This document shows positions 1-6,972 of a stretch of 64,000 nucleotides of DNA, in pieces. The notes under the pieces were generated by a model. The model had not been told where the DNA came from and did not search any database. It saw only the letters and a program-made list of their open reading frames with translations. Positions within the stretch are counted from its first letter, which is position 1; the number at the start of each line of letters is the position of its first letter. Source of the stretch: Candidatus Abyssobacteria bacterium SURF_17 (GTDB taxonomy: Bacteria > Abyssobacteria > SURF-5); NCBI GenBank assembly GCA_003598055.1, contig QZKI01000143.1:1-64000 (forward strand), in the 5' to 3' direction. Position numbers and translations under genes: made by a program.

Positions 1-72
1 ATGCATGGTCTGATGGCCTTGTGCCACGAAACTGGAAACGGTGGAGACAACGGAAGTCATTGACCTAAACAT
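1..72 (-). CDS. N-terminus of a likely EcfT (ECF transporter T component), partial
   Basis: An open frame begins with ATG at 72, preceded by an AGG at about 6 bases, and runs off the left edge after 24 codons. The visible peptide ends in H-Q-T-M-H. EcfT proteins commonly begin with a short stretch followed by L-H-R-L-D-P-R, so the register would fit, but the diagnostic part is outside the window. The stronger argument is position: it lies directly downstream of the S component and the fused ATPase on the same strand, where the missing T component would be expected. An alternative GTG start is at 90. The call is mostly inference from context. Confidence 0.33.
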   Translation of the reverse strand, partial: MFRSMTSVVSTVSSFVAQGHQTMH

Positions 73-102
73 AACGCGCCTGCTTTCCACTCAATGGTTT
101 AT

Positions 103-213
103 TCTTTCCTTTCGTCTGTGGCTTTCGCTTTTCGTCTCATGGTGTGGCCTTGCGGTTCAATCTCCCCCTTTCGTCTTGTTCCTTTCGTCTTTCGTCTCTT
201 GTCGTCTTCTGTG
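103..213. repeat. degenerate TTTCGTC-word low-complexity repeat
   Basis: The words TTTCGTC, TTTCGTCT and CTTTCG recur many times in this stretch, reading as GACGAAA on the other strand. The repeat covers the end of the fused ATPase gene and supplies its last roughly 18 codons, giving a charged tail rich in Arg, Lys and Asp. Similar oligomer arrays sit between genes in many environmental genomes. The stop codon and tail of the gene may therefore be a late addition. Confidence 0.55.
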
Positions 214-1983
214 CAGCCAGTTTGCGTTTTCGGGGTCGGCGTCCAGATTTATTACTGGTGGCACGCAGCGCAGAAATTCTTCTACCGACAGAATCGTTGT
301 GCCGAGCGTGTTACTGAACCGGACGATTTGCGGGGCGATGATGTCGGCCTGCTCGAGCAGTTCTTCGTGCGAGAACACCTCACGCGTCGGCCCATCGGCC
401 ACAATCTTACCTTGGCTCATCAAGATGGTCCGGTGCGCGTACTCTGCGGCAATCCAGATGCAATGAGTTATCATGATGATGGTGTGGCCGCTCTCGTTGA
501 GTCGCTTAATAAGCGCCATCATTTGTTTGAGCTCGCCGTAATCGAGGCCGGTCGTCGGCTCGTCCATCACGATTGCCCGCGGCCGCGTGGCCAAGACGGA
601 TGCGACAGCCACTTTTTGCCGTAATCCCTTGGTCAGTGTGAATGGATCTTCGAGGCGGCGTTCCCATAGGCCGACGGTTTCGAGGGCATCACGTGCCTGT
701 TCCATCGCGCGTATCTCGTCTATGCCAAGTTTTCGCGGGCCGAAGATGACCTCATCGAGGATCTGCTCCTCAAAAATCTGATGGTCGGGATTCTGGAATA
801 CGTACCCGATGTGCCGGCCAAGTTCTGCCGCAGACATTTGAGTTGTGGGCGTGTTCTCGATGCGTACTGAGCCCCGCTCGGGCTTGAGCAAACCGTTAAG
901 ATGCTTCGCCAGCGTTGTCTTCCCGCTGCCATTCTGGCCGAGAATCGCGATGAATTCCCCATCCAGAATTCGCAGACTCACACCCCGAAGCGCGCTGATG
1001 CCGCCCTCATACGAATATGATACGTCGTCAACTTCTATGAGTGGTCTGCCGTAACATTGCATTCTTTTTTCGTCGGACTCTTTGAGAAGGTGAGCAGCGG
1101 TGGGGGAGAGGCCGTAGGAATTCCTCCGCCACAGTTGCTTCGCCTGGTCCACCGTGAGGGGCGGCTTATATGCGCCTAATTTCGCGAAGGCCTCCGTGAG
1201 TTGGAGCGGCATGATGCGGCATTCATCGAGTAGGCGAGCGTTACGGAGTATCTCTTCGGGAGGGCCGTCGGCAACGATGCGACCTTCGCGCAGCAGAACG
1301 GCCCGGTCAGCCGCCAGAATCTCCTCGGTGTCATGCTCCACCACGACAAGCGTTTGCTTGCTTTCTTCGAGGAGATGCCGCGTCAAATCAAAAATGCGGC
1401 GTTTGTTTTTTGGGTCGAGGTCGGTCGTCGGCTCGTCGAGACACAGAATGCTCGGCTGGAGTGACAACGTGGACGCGATGGCGAGCAGTTGCTTCTGTCC
1501 GCCGGAGAGCGTGGCCGGCTGCCTGCCCTTGAGCGAGGTCAAGCCGGTCAGCTCGAGTGCGCGGTGGATTCTGTTCCGTATCTCATCAATCGGGAGGCCA
1601 AGATTCTCCGGCCCGAATGCGACCTCAAGTTCCACTTCGGTCGAGAAGAGTTGCGACTCGAAATCCTGGAAAACAATGCCCACATGTGGGAAGAGGTCCT
1701 TGACGGTTTGCTCGCGCGTCTCCATTCCCTTGATTCTGACGCTGCCCTGAAATGCGCCTTTGACAAGGTGGGGGATAAGCCCGTTGAGCGTAAGGCAGAG
1801 AGTGGATTTACCGGCCTCGTTTGGCCCAGTGATGACGACATGCTCGCCCTCGGCGACGGTGAGGTCGATATTCTTAAGTGTGTCGTCCGAGGCGGCGCGG
1901 TACCGAAAATTGAGAGATGCTATCTCGATAATGGGCAATTCTTGGATGATTTTCGATTTTGGATTTTCGATTTTGGATTGCAA
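157..1983 (-). CDS. ECF transporter ATPase, two fused ABC domains (EcfA1-EcfA2 type)
   Basis: This is the cytoplasmic energy-coupling ATPase of an ECF vitamin/cofactor importer, with both ABC domains in one 608-residue chain instead of the usual two subunits of about 280 residues. Domain 1 (residues 17-250) has Walker A GPNEAGKST at 53-61, signature LSGGQ at 159-163 and Walker B/DEPT at 183-186. Domain 2 (315-550) has Walker A GQNGSGKTT at 349-357 and DEPT at 474-477, but its signature is degenerate (LTKGLRQ at 450-456). That leaves one intact composite ATP site and one altered one. The first codon used is TTG. Residues 1-14 come from a simple repeat, so a TTG at 1938 is an alternative start. 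The last 18 residues also come from a repeat. The gene lies 70 bases after the S-component gene, presumably in one operon. The substrate cannot be read from the ATPase. Confidence 0.88.
   Translation of the reverse strand: MQSKIENPKSKIIQELPIIEIASLNFRYRAASDDTLKNIDLTVAEGEHVVITGPNEAGKSTLCLTLNGLIPHLVKGAFQGSVRIKGMETREQTVKDLFPHVGIVFQDFESQLFSTEVELEVAFGPENLGLPIDEIRNRIHRALELTGLTSLKGRQPATLSGGQKQLLAIASTLSLQPSILCLDEPTTDLDPKNKRRIFDLTRHLLEESKQTLVVVEHDTEEILAADRAVLLREGRIVADGPPEEILRNARLLDECRIMPLQLTEAFAKLGAYKPPLTVDQAKQLWRRNSYGLSPTAAHLLKESDEKRMQCYGRPLIEVDDVSYSYEGGISALRGVSLRILDGEFIAILGQNGSGKTTLAKHLNGLLKPERGSVRIENTPTTQMSAAELGRHIGYVFQNPDHQIFEEQILDEVIFGPRKLGIDEIRAMEQARDALETVGLWERRLEDPFTLTKGLRQKVAVASVLATRPRAIVMDEPTTGLDYGELKQMMALIKRLNESGHTIIMITHCIWIAAEYAHRTILMSQGKIVADGPTREVFSHEELLEQADIIAPQIVRFSNTLGTTILSVEEFLRCVPPVINLDADPENANWLHRRRQETKDERNKTKGGD
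1948..1979. repeat. tandem TTTTCGATTTTGGA word encoding an NPKSKI peptide
   Basis: Two copies of a 16-base unit (GATTTTCGATTTTGGA) lie at the very start of the ATPase gene and are translated there as a Q-S-K-I-E-N-P-K-S-K-I peptide. From general experience, this peptide turns up at the ends of unrelated proteins in environmental genomes, which marks it as a mobile or slippage-derived word and not a functional domain. Confidence 0.6.
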
Positions 1984-2053
1984 GGAATCGCTTTACAGTT
2001 TACGGTCTAAGGTCATATCTGCGAGCAGTGATTCAGTTTGCGTTTGGCCTCAC

Positions 2054-2845
2054 CTATGCCAACAGGCATCCCACTATCAGCATGACGAGAAACGGGGTGA
2101 CGCCGAGTGCGACCGAGGGTGTTGTAGCGCCTGTGCCGAAAGTGAACGGAACGGCCTCTGTCGCCCCGAGTGATATCGAAATCCCCACAACGAAACCGCC
2201 AAGCACTCCTGCCCATATGAGCACGGCGCCTACTTTGGGACTTGGCCCCTTGGGTCGGTCGCGCTCGTCCATGATTGCGAACCACACGAGGTCCCATCGG
2301 TTCAGCCGCCGATAGAGCAGTCGCATGAGTGGTACTCCGAGCACGAGACAGGCCAGAGCGTTATTGAGCGCGATGATGGGGCCAATAACCGCGAACGGGA
2401 GCAGTCTTACCACTTCGAGCCACCAGGCAACGACCTCGGCACACACGAGGCTGCTGAGAATTGCAATAAGGATGAAATTGAGCGTTTTCTTGCCGGAGTC
2501 AATAGCAAGATCTTCCCGGGAGTTAGCTAGGCCCATGCTTGCCCACAGCTTATAGCCCACGAGTCCATAGAAGAAGTTTCCGACAAAGCCTCCCACGCTT
2601 CCGATGCCGAGCGTGCCGAAGAAGTCGTTGATGATGTTGCCGAACGCAGCTCCCCACGCGCCCGCGGGTCCGAACAGCAATCCGAAGACGACGGGCACGA
2701 CGGCGCCGGGCCGGAATTCCGTTATTCCAGGTACTATGGTAACAATCTTAAGCGGAATTACCAGGGCGGCATAGAAGGCAGCGCTCACCGCAACGAGCAC
2801 CACCATCTTCGTGTACTTCCACATCGTCCAGACTTCTCGCAGCAT
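2054..2845 (-). CDS. ECF transporter S component, membrane substrate-binding subunit
   Basis: This integral membrane protein of 263 residues has about six hydrophobic segments. They include an N-terminal helix, a segment with F-R-P-G-A-V-V-P-V-V-F-G-L-L-F-G-P, and a glycine-rich G-N-I-I-N-D-F-F-G-T-L-G-I-G loop followed by G-N-F-F-Y-G-L-V-G-Y. That layout and the loop sequence match S components of energy-coupling factor importers, which capture a vitamin, metal or nucleobase-like ligand and toggle in the membrane with EcfT. Adjacency to the fused ECF ATPase supports the assignment. The start is ATG at 2845, preceded by GAGGTG at good spacing; a second Met (residue 8) is possible. I do not recognise the ligand subfamily, and no riboswitch is evident upstream to reveal it. 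Confidence 0.8.
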   Translation of the reverse strand: MLREVWTMWKYTKMVVLVAVSAAFYAALVIPLKIVTIVPGITEFRPGAVVPVVFGLLFGPAGAWGAAFGNIINDFFGTLGIGSVGGFVGNFFYGLVGYKLWASMGLANSREDLAIDSGKKTLNFILIAILSSLVCAEVVAWWLEVVRLLPFAVIGPIIALNNALACLVLGVPLMRLLYRRLNRWDLVWFAIMDERDRPKGPSPKVGAVLIWAGVLGGFVVGISISLGATEAVPFTFGTGATTPSVALGVTPFLVMLIVGCLLA

Positions 2846-2897
2846 GATGGTCCACCTCTATCGCCGATAGGGCACCAGGAACGCGCATCCATTCACG

Positions 2898-3019
2898 GTC
2901 ATTGCGAGGGAGCGAATCCCGCTTTTAGCGGGAGAGCGACCGAAGCAATCTCGTTTTGCGAGCCGTCCGACAGGAGATTGCTTCGTCATCCCGCAGAGCG
3001 CGGGATGACTCGCAATGAC
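2898..3019. repeat. 122-bp imperfect palindrome with GTCATTGCGA ends
   Basis: The element begins GTCATTGCGAG and ends CTCGCAATGAC, perfect terminal inverted repeats. Internal arms (GAAGCAATCTC against GAGATTGCTTC, and CGGGAT/ATCCCG words) allow a long cruciform. It fills most of the 302-base gap between the S component and polX (2846-3147), and I see no gene there. Its length, terminal symmetry and intergenic location fit a MITE-like or REP-like dispersed element. No transposase is in the window. Confidence 0.75.
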
Positions 3020-3147
3020 AAAATGGAGAAGACCTGAGGCAATTTTCCTCTGTGCAGAACCAGGCCAGCAGTGGCCTGCCGAACGCTACGGAAGAATCAA
3101 ATCCAATATAATGAAAGCGTAGTGGTCTGTCAAATCGGAATCGGCCT

Positions 3148-4851
3148 TCAGCGTTTCTGCCGAAGCTTCTTTAGGGGAAGGGTGTTGAGGATGTCGGTCG
3201 CCTCGAGCCACCCACGCCGGGCGACAGCCACTCCGAGGCGAATCATGTTCATGTGGTCGAGGTGATGTGCGTCGGTTCCGATAGCAAGCTTGACCCCTAG
3301 TTCCTTGGCGCGCTTGCACCAGATGTCGTCGAGGTCGAGCCTGTCGTAGTTGGCATTGATTTCGATGGCCGTGCCCGTCTTGGCTGCGACAGCCAGGAGT
3401 TCCTCGACATCGACCTCGTATGGGCTCCGCTGACCGATAAGCCTGCCGGTAGGGTGTGCGATGCAATCAACGAATGGGTTCTCCATGGCCGAGGTGATTC
3501 GGCGCGTAATCTTTTCGCGAGGCTGCTTGAAACCCGAGTGTATGGAGGCAACCACCCAGTCGAACTTTTCCAGAAGCTTATCAGGATAATCGAGGCCGCC
3601 GTCGCCGAGTATGTCCAGTTCCGTGCCAAGAAGCAGCTTGAGACTCTTGAGTTTTGAGTTAATTTTCTGAATCTCCTTTCCTTTCTGCTCCACTCGCTCG
3701 GGCGTGAGGCCGCGTGCGATCTTAAGCGATTGGGAATGGTCCGTCACGGCGATATATTTGTAGCCAAGAGCTTCAGCCTGCTCTGCGAGCTGCTCGAGCG
3801 TAGCGCGGCCATCGCTGAAATTGGAATGCACGTGCAAATCACCCTTTATCTGCTTTGAGGTCACCAAGGCGGGTAGTGAACCCTCCTTTGCGGCCTCAAT
3901 TTCGCCTCGGTCTTCCCGTATTTCCGGTGGCATCCATTGCAGGCCAATTGCCTCGTAGATTTCCTTTTCCTCTTTGCCGCCGACTTTCTTGTCACCCCGG
4001 AAAACCCCGTATTCATTTATCTTAAGCCCAAGCCCCTTCGCGATGTCACGCAGCTTGATATTGTGTTCCTTCGAGCCGGTGAAATACTGAAGCGCTGCGC
4101 CGAAGCACTCTTCATCGACTACTCGGAGGTCAATCTGCTGATTGCCTTGTACGATTACGCTTGCCTTGGTAGTGCCAGCGGCTAGAACTCTCTTAACCTG
4201 TGGGAGCGCTGCGAACGCTTCGATCGCTTTCTTGTGGTCGGAGGCCGAGGCAAGGATATCTATATCGCCGATGGTCTCGCGCATGCGTCGCAAGCTGCCA
4301 GCCAATTCCGCTCGCCGAACGCTCTTGAACTTGCGCACCTCGTCCAGGACTTGTTCTGCTATCGGGAGCGCCACTCCGAGCGGTATTCGCTTTGAGGCCT
4401 CGCGGAGCAACTGGATACCCTTGAGGATGTTCTCTCCCTTCTTTTCACCCATTCCGGGCAACTCCGCCAAGCGTCCCGAATGGATTGCATCCTCGAGGGC
4501 CGCAAACGTGTCTATCTTGAGTCGTGAATGAATCAGGGCGAGGCTTTTTGGCCCCATTCCCGGTATCTGAAGCATGCTAATGAGTTCATCCGATAGGCCC
4601 TTCCGCTCCTCCTCGTATTTCTTGATTTTCCCCGTCTTCAGATACTCTTGAATTTTCTCCGCCGTACTCTTCCCGATGCCCGGCAGGTTCGCAAGCCGGT
4701 TCTCGGCCGCGACAACCGCGATGTCCTCGCTCGTATCACGAAGCGTGCGCGCGGCTTTTCGATACGAGTTGACCTTGAACACCATTTCACCCTTGAACTC
4801 GAGGACATCGGCGAGTTGGTCAAATACATCGGCTATCTCAGAATTTTTCAT
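3148..4851 (-). CDS. polX: DNA polymerase/3'-5' exonuclease PolX
   Basis: This bacterial family X DNA polymerase with a PHP exonuclease domain acts in base-excision or gap-filling repair. At 567 residues it has the usual family length (about 570). The N-terminal helix-hairpin-helix region (residues 1-150) includes L-P-G-I-G-K-S-T-A and I-P-G-M-G-P-K. The nucleotidyltransferase core follows, with A-G-S-L-R-R and the metal-binding G-D-I-D-I-L. The C-terminal PHP domain shows the ordered metal ligands G-D-L-H-V-H-S-N-F-S-D-G, V-T-D-H-S-Q-S, A-S-I-H-S, C-I-A-H-P and I-G-T-D-A-H-H, so the exonuclease site looks intact. It starts with ATG 18 bases after the phosphatase gene, in the same direction as dnaA, suggesting a dnaA-phosphatase-polX transcript. 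Confidence 0.95.
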   Translation of the reverse strand: MKNSEIADVFDQLADVLEFKGEMVFKVNSYRKAARTLRDTSEDIAVVAAENRLANLPGIGKSTAEKIQEYLKTGKIKKYEEERKGLSDELISMLQIPGMGPKSLALIHSRLKIDTFAALEDAIHSGRLAELPGMGEKKGENILKGIQLLREASKRIPLGVALPIAEQVLDEVRKFKSVRRAELAGSLRRMRETIGDIDILASASDHKKAIEAFAALPQVKRVLAAGTTKASVIVQGNQQIDLRVVDEECFGAALQYFTGSKEHNIKLRDIAKGLGLKINEYGVFRGDKKVGGKEEKEIYEAIGLQWMPPEIREDRGEIEAAKEGSLPALVTSKQIKGDLHVHSNFSDGRATLEQLAEQAEALGYKYIAVTDHSQSLKIARGLTPERVEQKGKEIQKINSKLKSLKLLLGTELDILGDGGLDYPDKLLEKFDWVVASIHSGFKQPREKITRRITSAMENPFVDCIAHPTGRLIGQRSPYEVDVEELLAVAAKTGTAIEINANYDRLDLDDIWCKRAKELGVKLAIGTDAHHLDHMNMIRLGVAVARRGWLEATDILNTLPLKKLRQKR

Positions 4852-4869
4852 GGAGGCCCCGAAGGTGAC

Positions 4870-5361
4870 TCAACGGTCGGTCGGCATATTCAGTCCCCAA
4901 TGCTCGACGAGATGGTCAAGAAGGGCTTCTACGTGCCGTTCAATCTCCCTATATGCGGAAACGAAATAGTCGAAGGGTGCTCCGTAGGGGTCTTCGATCT
5001 CTCTGCCCCGACTGTGGGCCGGACCGAAGTCCGATAGCAGACAATACTTACCACAACCGTCTTTCACCACGACATTAGACTCGATTATGTGATCTCGTTC
5101 CATACCAATGACAAGGTCGGCGGCATCGAGCAACTCTCTCGAAATAGGGCGGGAACGATGGGAGGAGATGTCTACTTTATGATGAAATGCCACTTCGAGT
5201 GCGAGTTCCGCAGCGGGCCAACCCGTCAGCGCAAATGTGCCTGCCGACGAAACCTTGATGGAGTTGATCCCCCTGTCTGCCAGCAGTTTCCGAAGGATTC
5301 CCTCCGCGAGCGGAGACCGACACAGGTTTCCTGTACACACAAAAAGAACATGTCTTCCCAT
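4870..5361 (-). CDS. low-molecular-weight protein-tyrosine phosphatase
   Basis: This cytoplasmic phosphatase belongs to the LMW-PTP/arsenate reductase-like family. The P-loop C-T-G-N-L-C-R-S sits at residues 9-16 right after the first beta strand (V-L-F-V), giving the C-x5-R signature with nucleophile Cys9 and Arg15. A D-P-Y-G motif near residue 118 supplies the general acid Asp. At 163 residues the length is normal. I chose ATG at 5361; a TTG six codons earlier (5379) is also open, and neither has a strong ribosome-binding site. In bacteria such enzymes often oppose BY-kinases in exopolysaccharide control or dephosphorylate sugar phosphates, but no kinase gene is nearby. It lies between dnaA and polX, with gaps of about 110 and 18 bases. 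Confidence 0.88.
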   Translation of the reverse strand: MGRHVLFVCTGNLCRSPLAEGILRKLLADRGINSIKVSSAGTFALTGWPAAELALEVAFHHKVDISSHRSRPISRELLDAADLVIGMERDHIIESNVVVKDGCGKYCLLSDFGPAHSRGREIEDPYGAPFDYFVSAYREIERHVEALLDHLVEHWGLNMPTDR

Positions 5362-5475
5362 GCCATTAATGTAAAGCAATCGTGGGATTCTGTCAAGAAC
5401 CGCAAGGCGGCTGCGTGACTGAGTAAAGCGCGGGGCAGGTTTGCGATTAATGGCGGCTCAGGCGTCGGTGATATT

Positions 5476-6549
5476 TTAGGTTGATTGGATCTGTTGCCGA
5501 ATGTCGTGAATGAGCGAGGAATAGTGGGAGTTGCTCTTGAGCATACCTTCAATTTTCCTGCATGCGTGCATGACCGTCGTATGGTCCTTGCCGCCAAAGG
5601 CCTCACCGATTGCCGAAAGTGACAGCGAGGTGAGCTCGCGGCTCATATACATGGCTATCTGTCGCGGAAGCGCAATCGAGCGCGAACGCTGCCTGGAAGA
5701 GAGGTCAGATTCTCTGATTCCAAAGAATTTCGCCGTGACTTGTTTTATCTTTCCCACGGTGATCTCGCGTATCCCACCATGCTTGATGATCTCTTGGAGC
5801 ACTTCCCGTGTCAGCTCCGGCGAAGGTGAAACCCCGCGTATGCTTGCGGTGGCGAGTAGCCTCGTCAGCACCCCCTCGAGCTCGCGCACGTTTGAGCTTG
5901 CCTGCTGCGCTATCAGTGCAAATGTCTCCTGCGAAAGGTGCGCGCTGCAACCTTCCGCCTTCTTCCTGAGAATTGCCACCCGGGTATCGAAATCAGGCGG
6001 CTCAAGGGCGGCGACAAGTCCCCACTCGAACCTGCTTACAAGCCGATTTTCAAGCGTTGGAATCTGTTTCGGAGGTCGGTCGGACGATATGACAATTTGC
6101 TTCTTCTTGTCATGGAGTGCATTGAACGTATGAAAGAACTCCTCCTGAGTGGCGTCCTTTCCCGCAATAAAGTGGATGTCGTCTATGAGCAGGAAGTCGA
6201 TGGTCCGAAATTTTTGCCGAAACTCCTCAGTGGCCCGGTTCTGGATGGCCAAGATCAATTGATTCGTGAATTGCTCCGTGGAAAGGTAGAGAGCCCTCAA
6301 GCTTCCTGTGTGGCGCTTCACTGCGTAGTGGCCAATTGCCTGCATCAGATGTGTCTTGCCAAGGCCGACTCCACCATGCAGGAAGAACGGATTGTAATAC
6401 TCTGCCGGGCGTTCAGCCACTGCTCTTGCCGCTGAATGGGCGAACAGGTTGCACGAGCCAACTACGAAGTTCTCGAACGTATATTGTGGATTGAGACGCG
6501 ATTGGATATATGGCACGGGCAGTACCAAACGGTCAGTATAAGCCGTCAA
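5476..6549 (-). CDS. dnaA: DnaA-type replication initiator lacking domains I and II
   Basis: This AAA+ ATPase binds DnaA boxes and opens the origin. Domain III is complete: it begins at the canonical N-P-x-Y-T-F-E-N-F-V (residues 20-29), with Walker A GGVGLGKT (59-66), Walker B L-L-I-D-D-I (120-125), sensor 1 (S-S-D-R-P), box VII (E-N-R-L-V-S-R-F-E) and sensor 2 (N-V-R-E-L-E-G). Domain IV has the DNA-binding signature G-G-K-D-H-T-T-V-M-H-A (319-329). Typical DnaA has about 90 more residues of domain I, which binds DnaB and DiaA/SirA, plus a linker. Here the start is TTG at 6549 with an in-frame TAA only 12 bases upstream, so those parts are absent and not simply misannotated. The upstream DNA is AT-rich with DnaA boxes. 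It is either the chromosomal initiator of a lineage that dispensed with domain I, or a paralogue. Confidence 0.9.
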   Translation of the reverse strand: MTAYTDRLVLPVPYIQSRLNPQYTFENFVVGSCNLFAHSAARAVAERPAEYYNPFFLHGGVGLGKTHLMQAIGHYAVKRHTGSLRALYLSTEQFTNQLILAIQNRATEEFRQKFRTIDFLLIDDIHFIAGKDATQEEFFHTFNALHDKKKQIVISSDRPPKQIPTLENRLVSRFEWGLVAALEPPDFDTRVAILRKKAEGCSAHLSQETFALIAQQASSNVRELEGVLTRLLATASIRGVSPSPELTREVLQEIIKHGGIREITVGKIKQVTAKFFGIRESDLSSRQRSRSIALPRQIAMYMSRELTSLSLSAIGEAFGGKDHTTVMHACRKIEGMLKSNSHYSSLIHDIRQQIQST

Positions 6550-6690
6550 AACCAGTTCTTAGACAAAAATTCACAGAATTATCAACAGTCCCGCTAGGAA
6601 ATTATAAGTCATTTAAAATTAACTGCTTAGATAGTGAGACTCGACAAACAGCCGAAATCTTATCCACAAGTTTATCCACAAAGGACATCT
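6550..6690. other. candidate replication origin (oriC) upstream of dnaA
   Basis: The gap between dnaA and the next gene (6550-6972, 423 bases) has no credible gene. Its dnaA-proximal third is AT-rich, with the richest part around 6598-6625. It contains two perfect E. coli-type DnaA boxes, TTATCCACA, at 6660-6668 and 6672-6680 in direct orientation and 12 bases apart, plus a one-mismatch box TTATCAACA at 6579-6587. A TATAAT at 6601-6606 (minus strand) could be the dnaA -10 element, so the boxes may serve autoregulation, origin firing, or both. The rest of the gap (6690-6972) shows nothing I can name. Confidence 0.6.
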
Positions 6691-6972
6691 GTAACGAATC
6701 GCTACAAATACCAGAGCTAACCAAAGCCGGCCCTGTTGAACAAACATTTGGTACAGGGAGCGCATGGGAAGGCTTTCAGCGACATGAAATCCTATCCTCT
6801 TGATCCATGACAGCTTGTCGTTAACTGCAGAGACGTAACAAAAAGTTACTGCTTCTGATTTCCGTAGAGGTTGGAAAGATGCAAGCGCGCTTCGGTGATG
6901 GATGTTCGGCAAGCAGGTTTCCAGCATATGGGTCGAGATAGTTGGTGATATGAGATGGTTCAGAGGCGGGTA

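Noticed and set aside
6550-6620. A missing DnaA domain I hidden by a frameshift upstream of the TTG start
   Set aside because: The upstream stretch is AT-rich with DnaA boxes and stops, and no domain I-like sequence is visible in any minus-strand frame.
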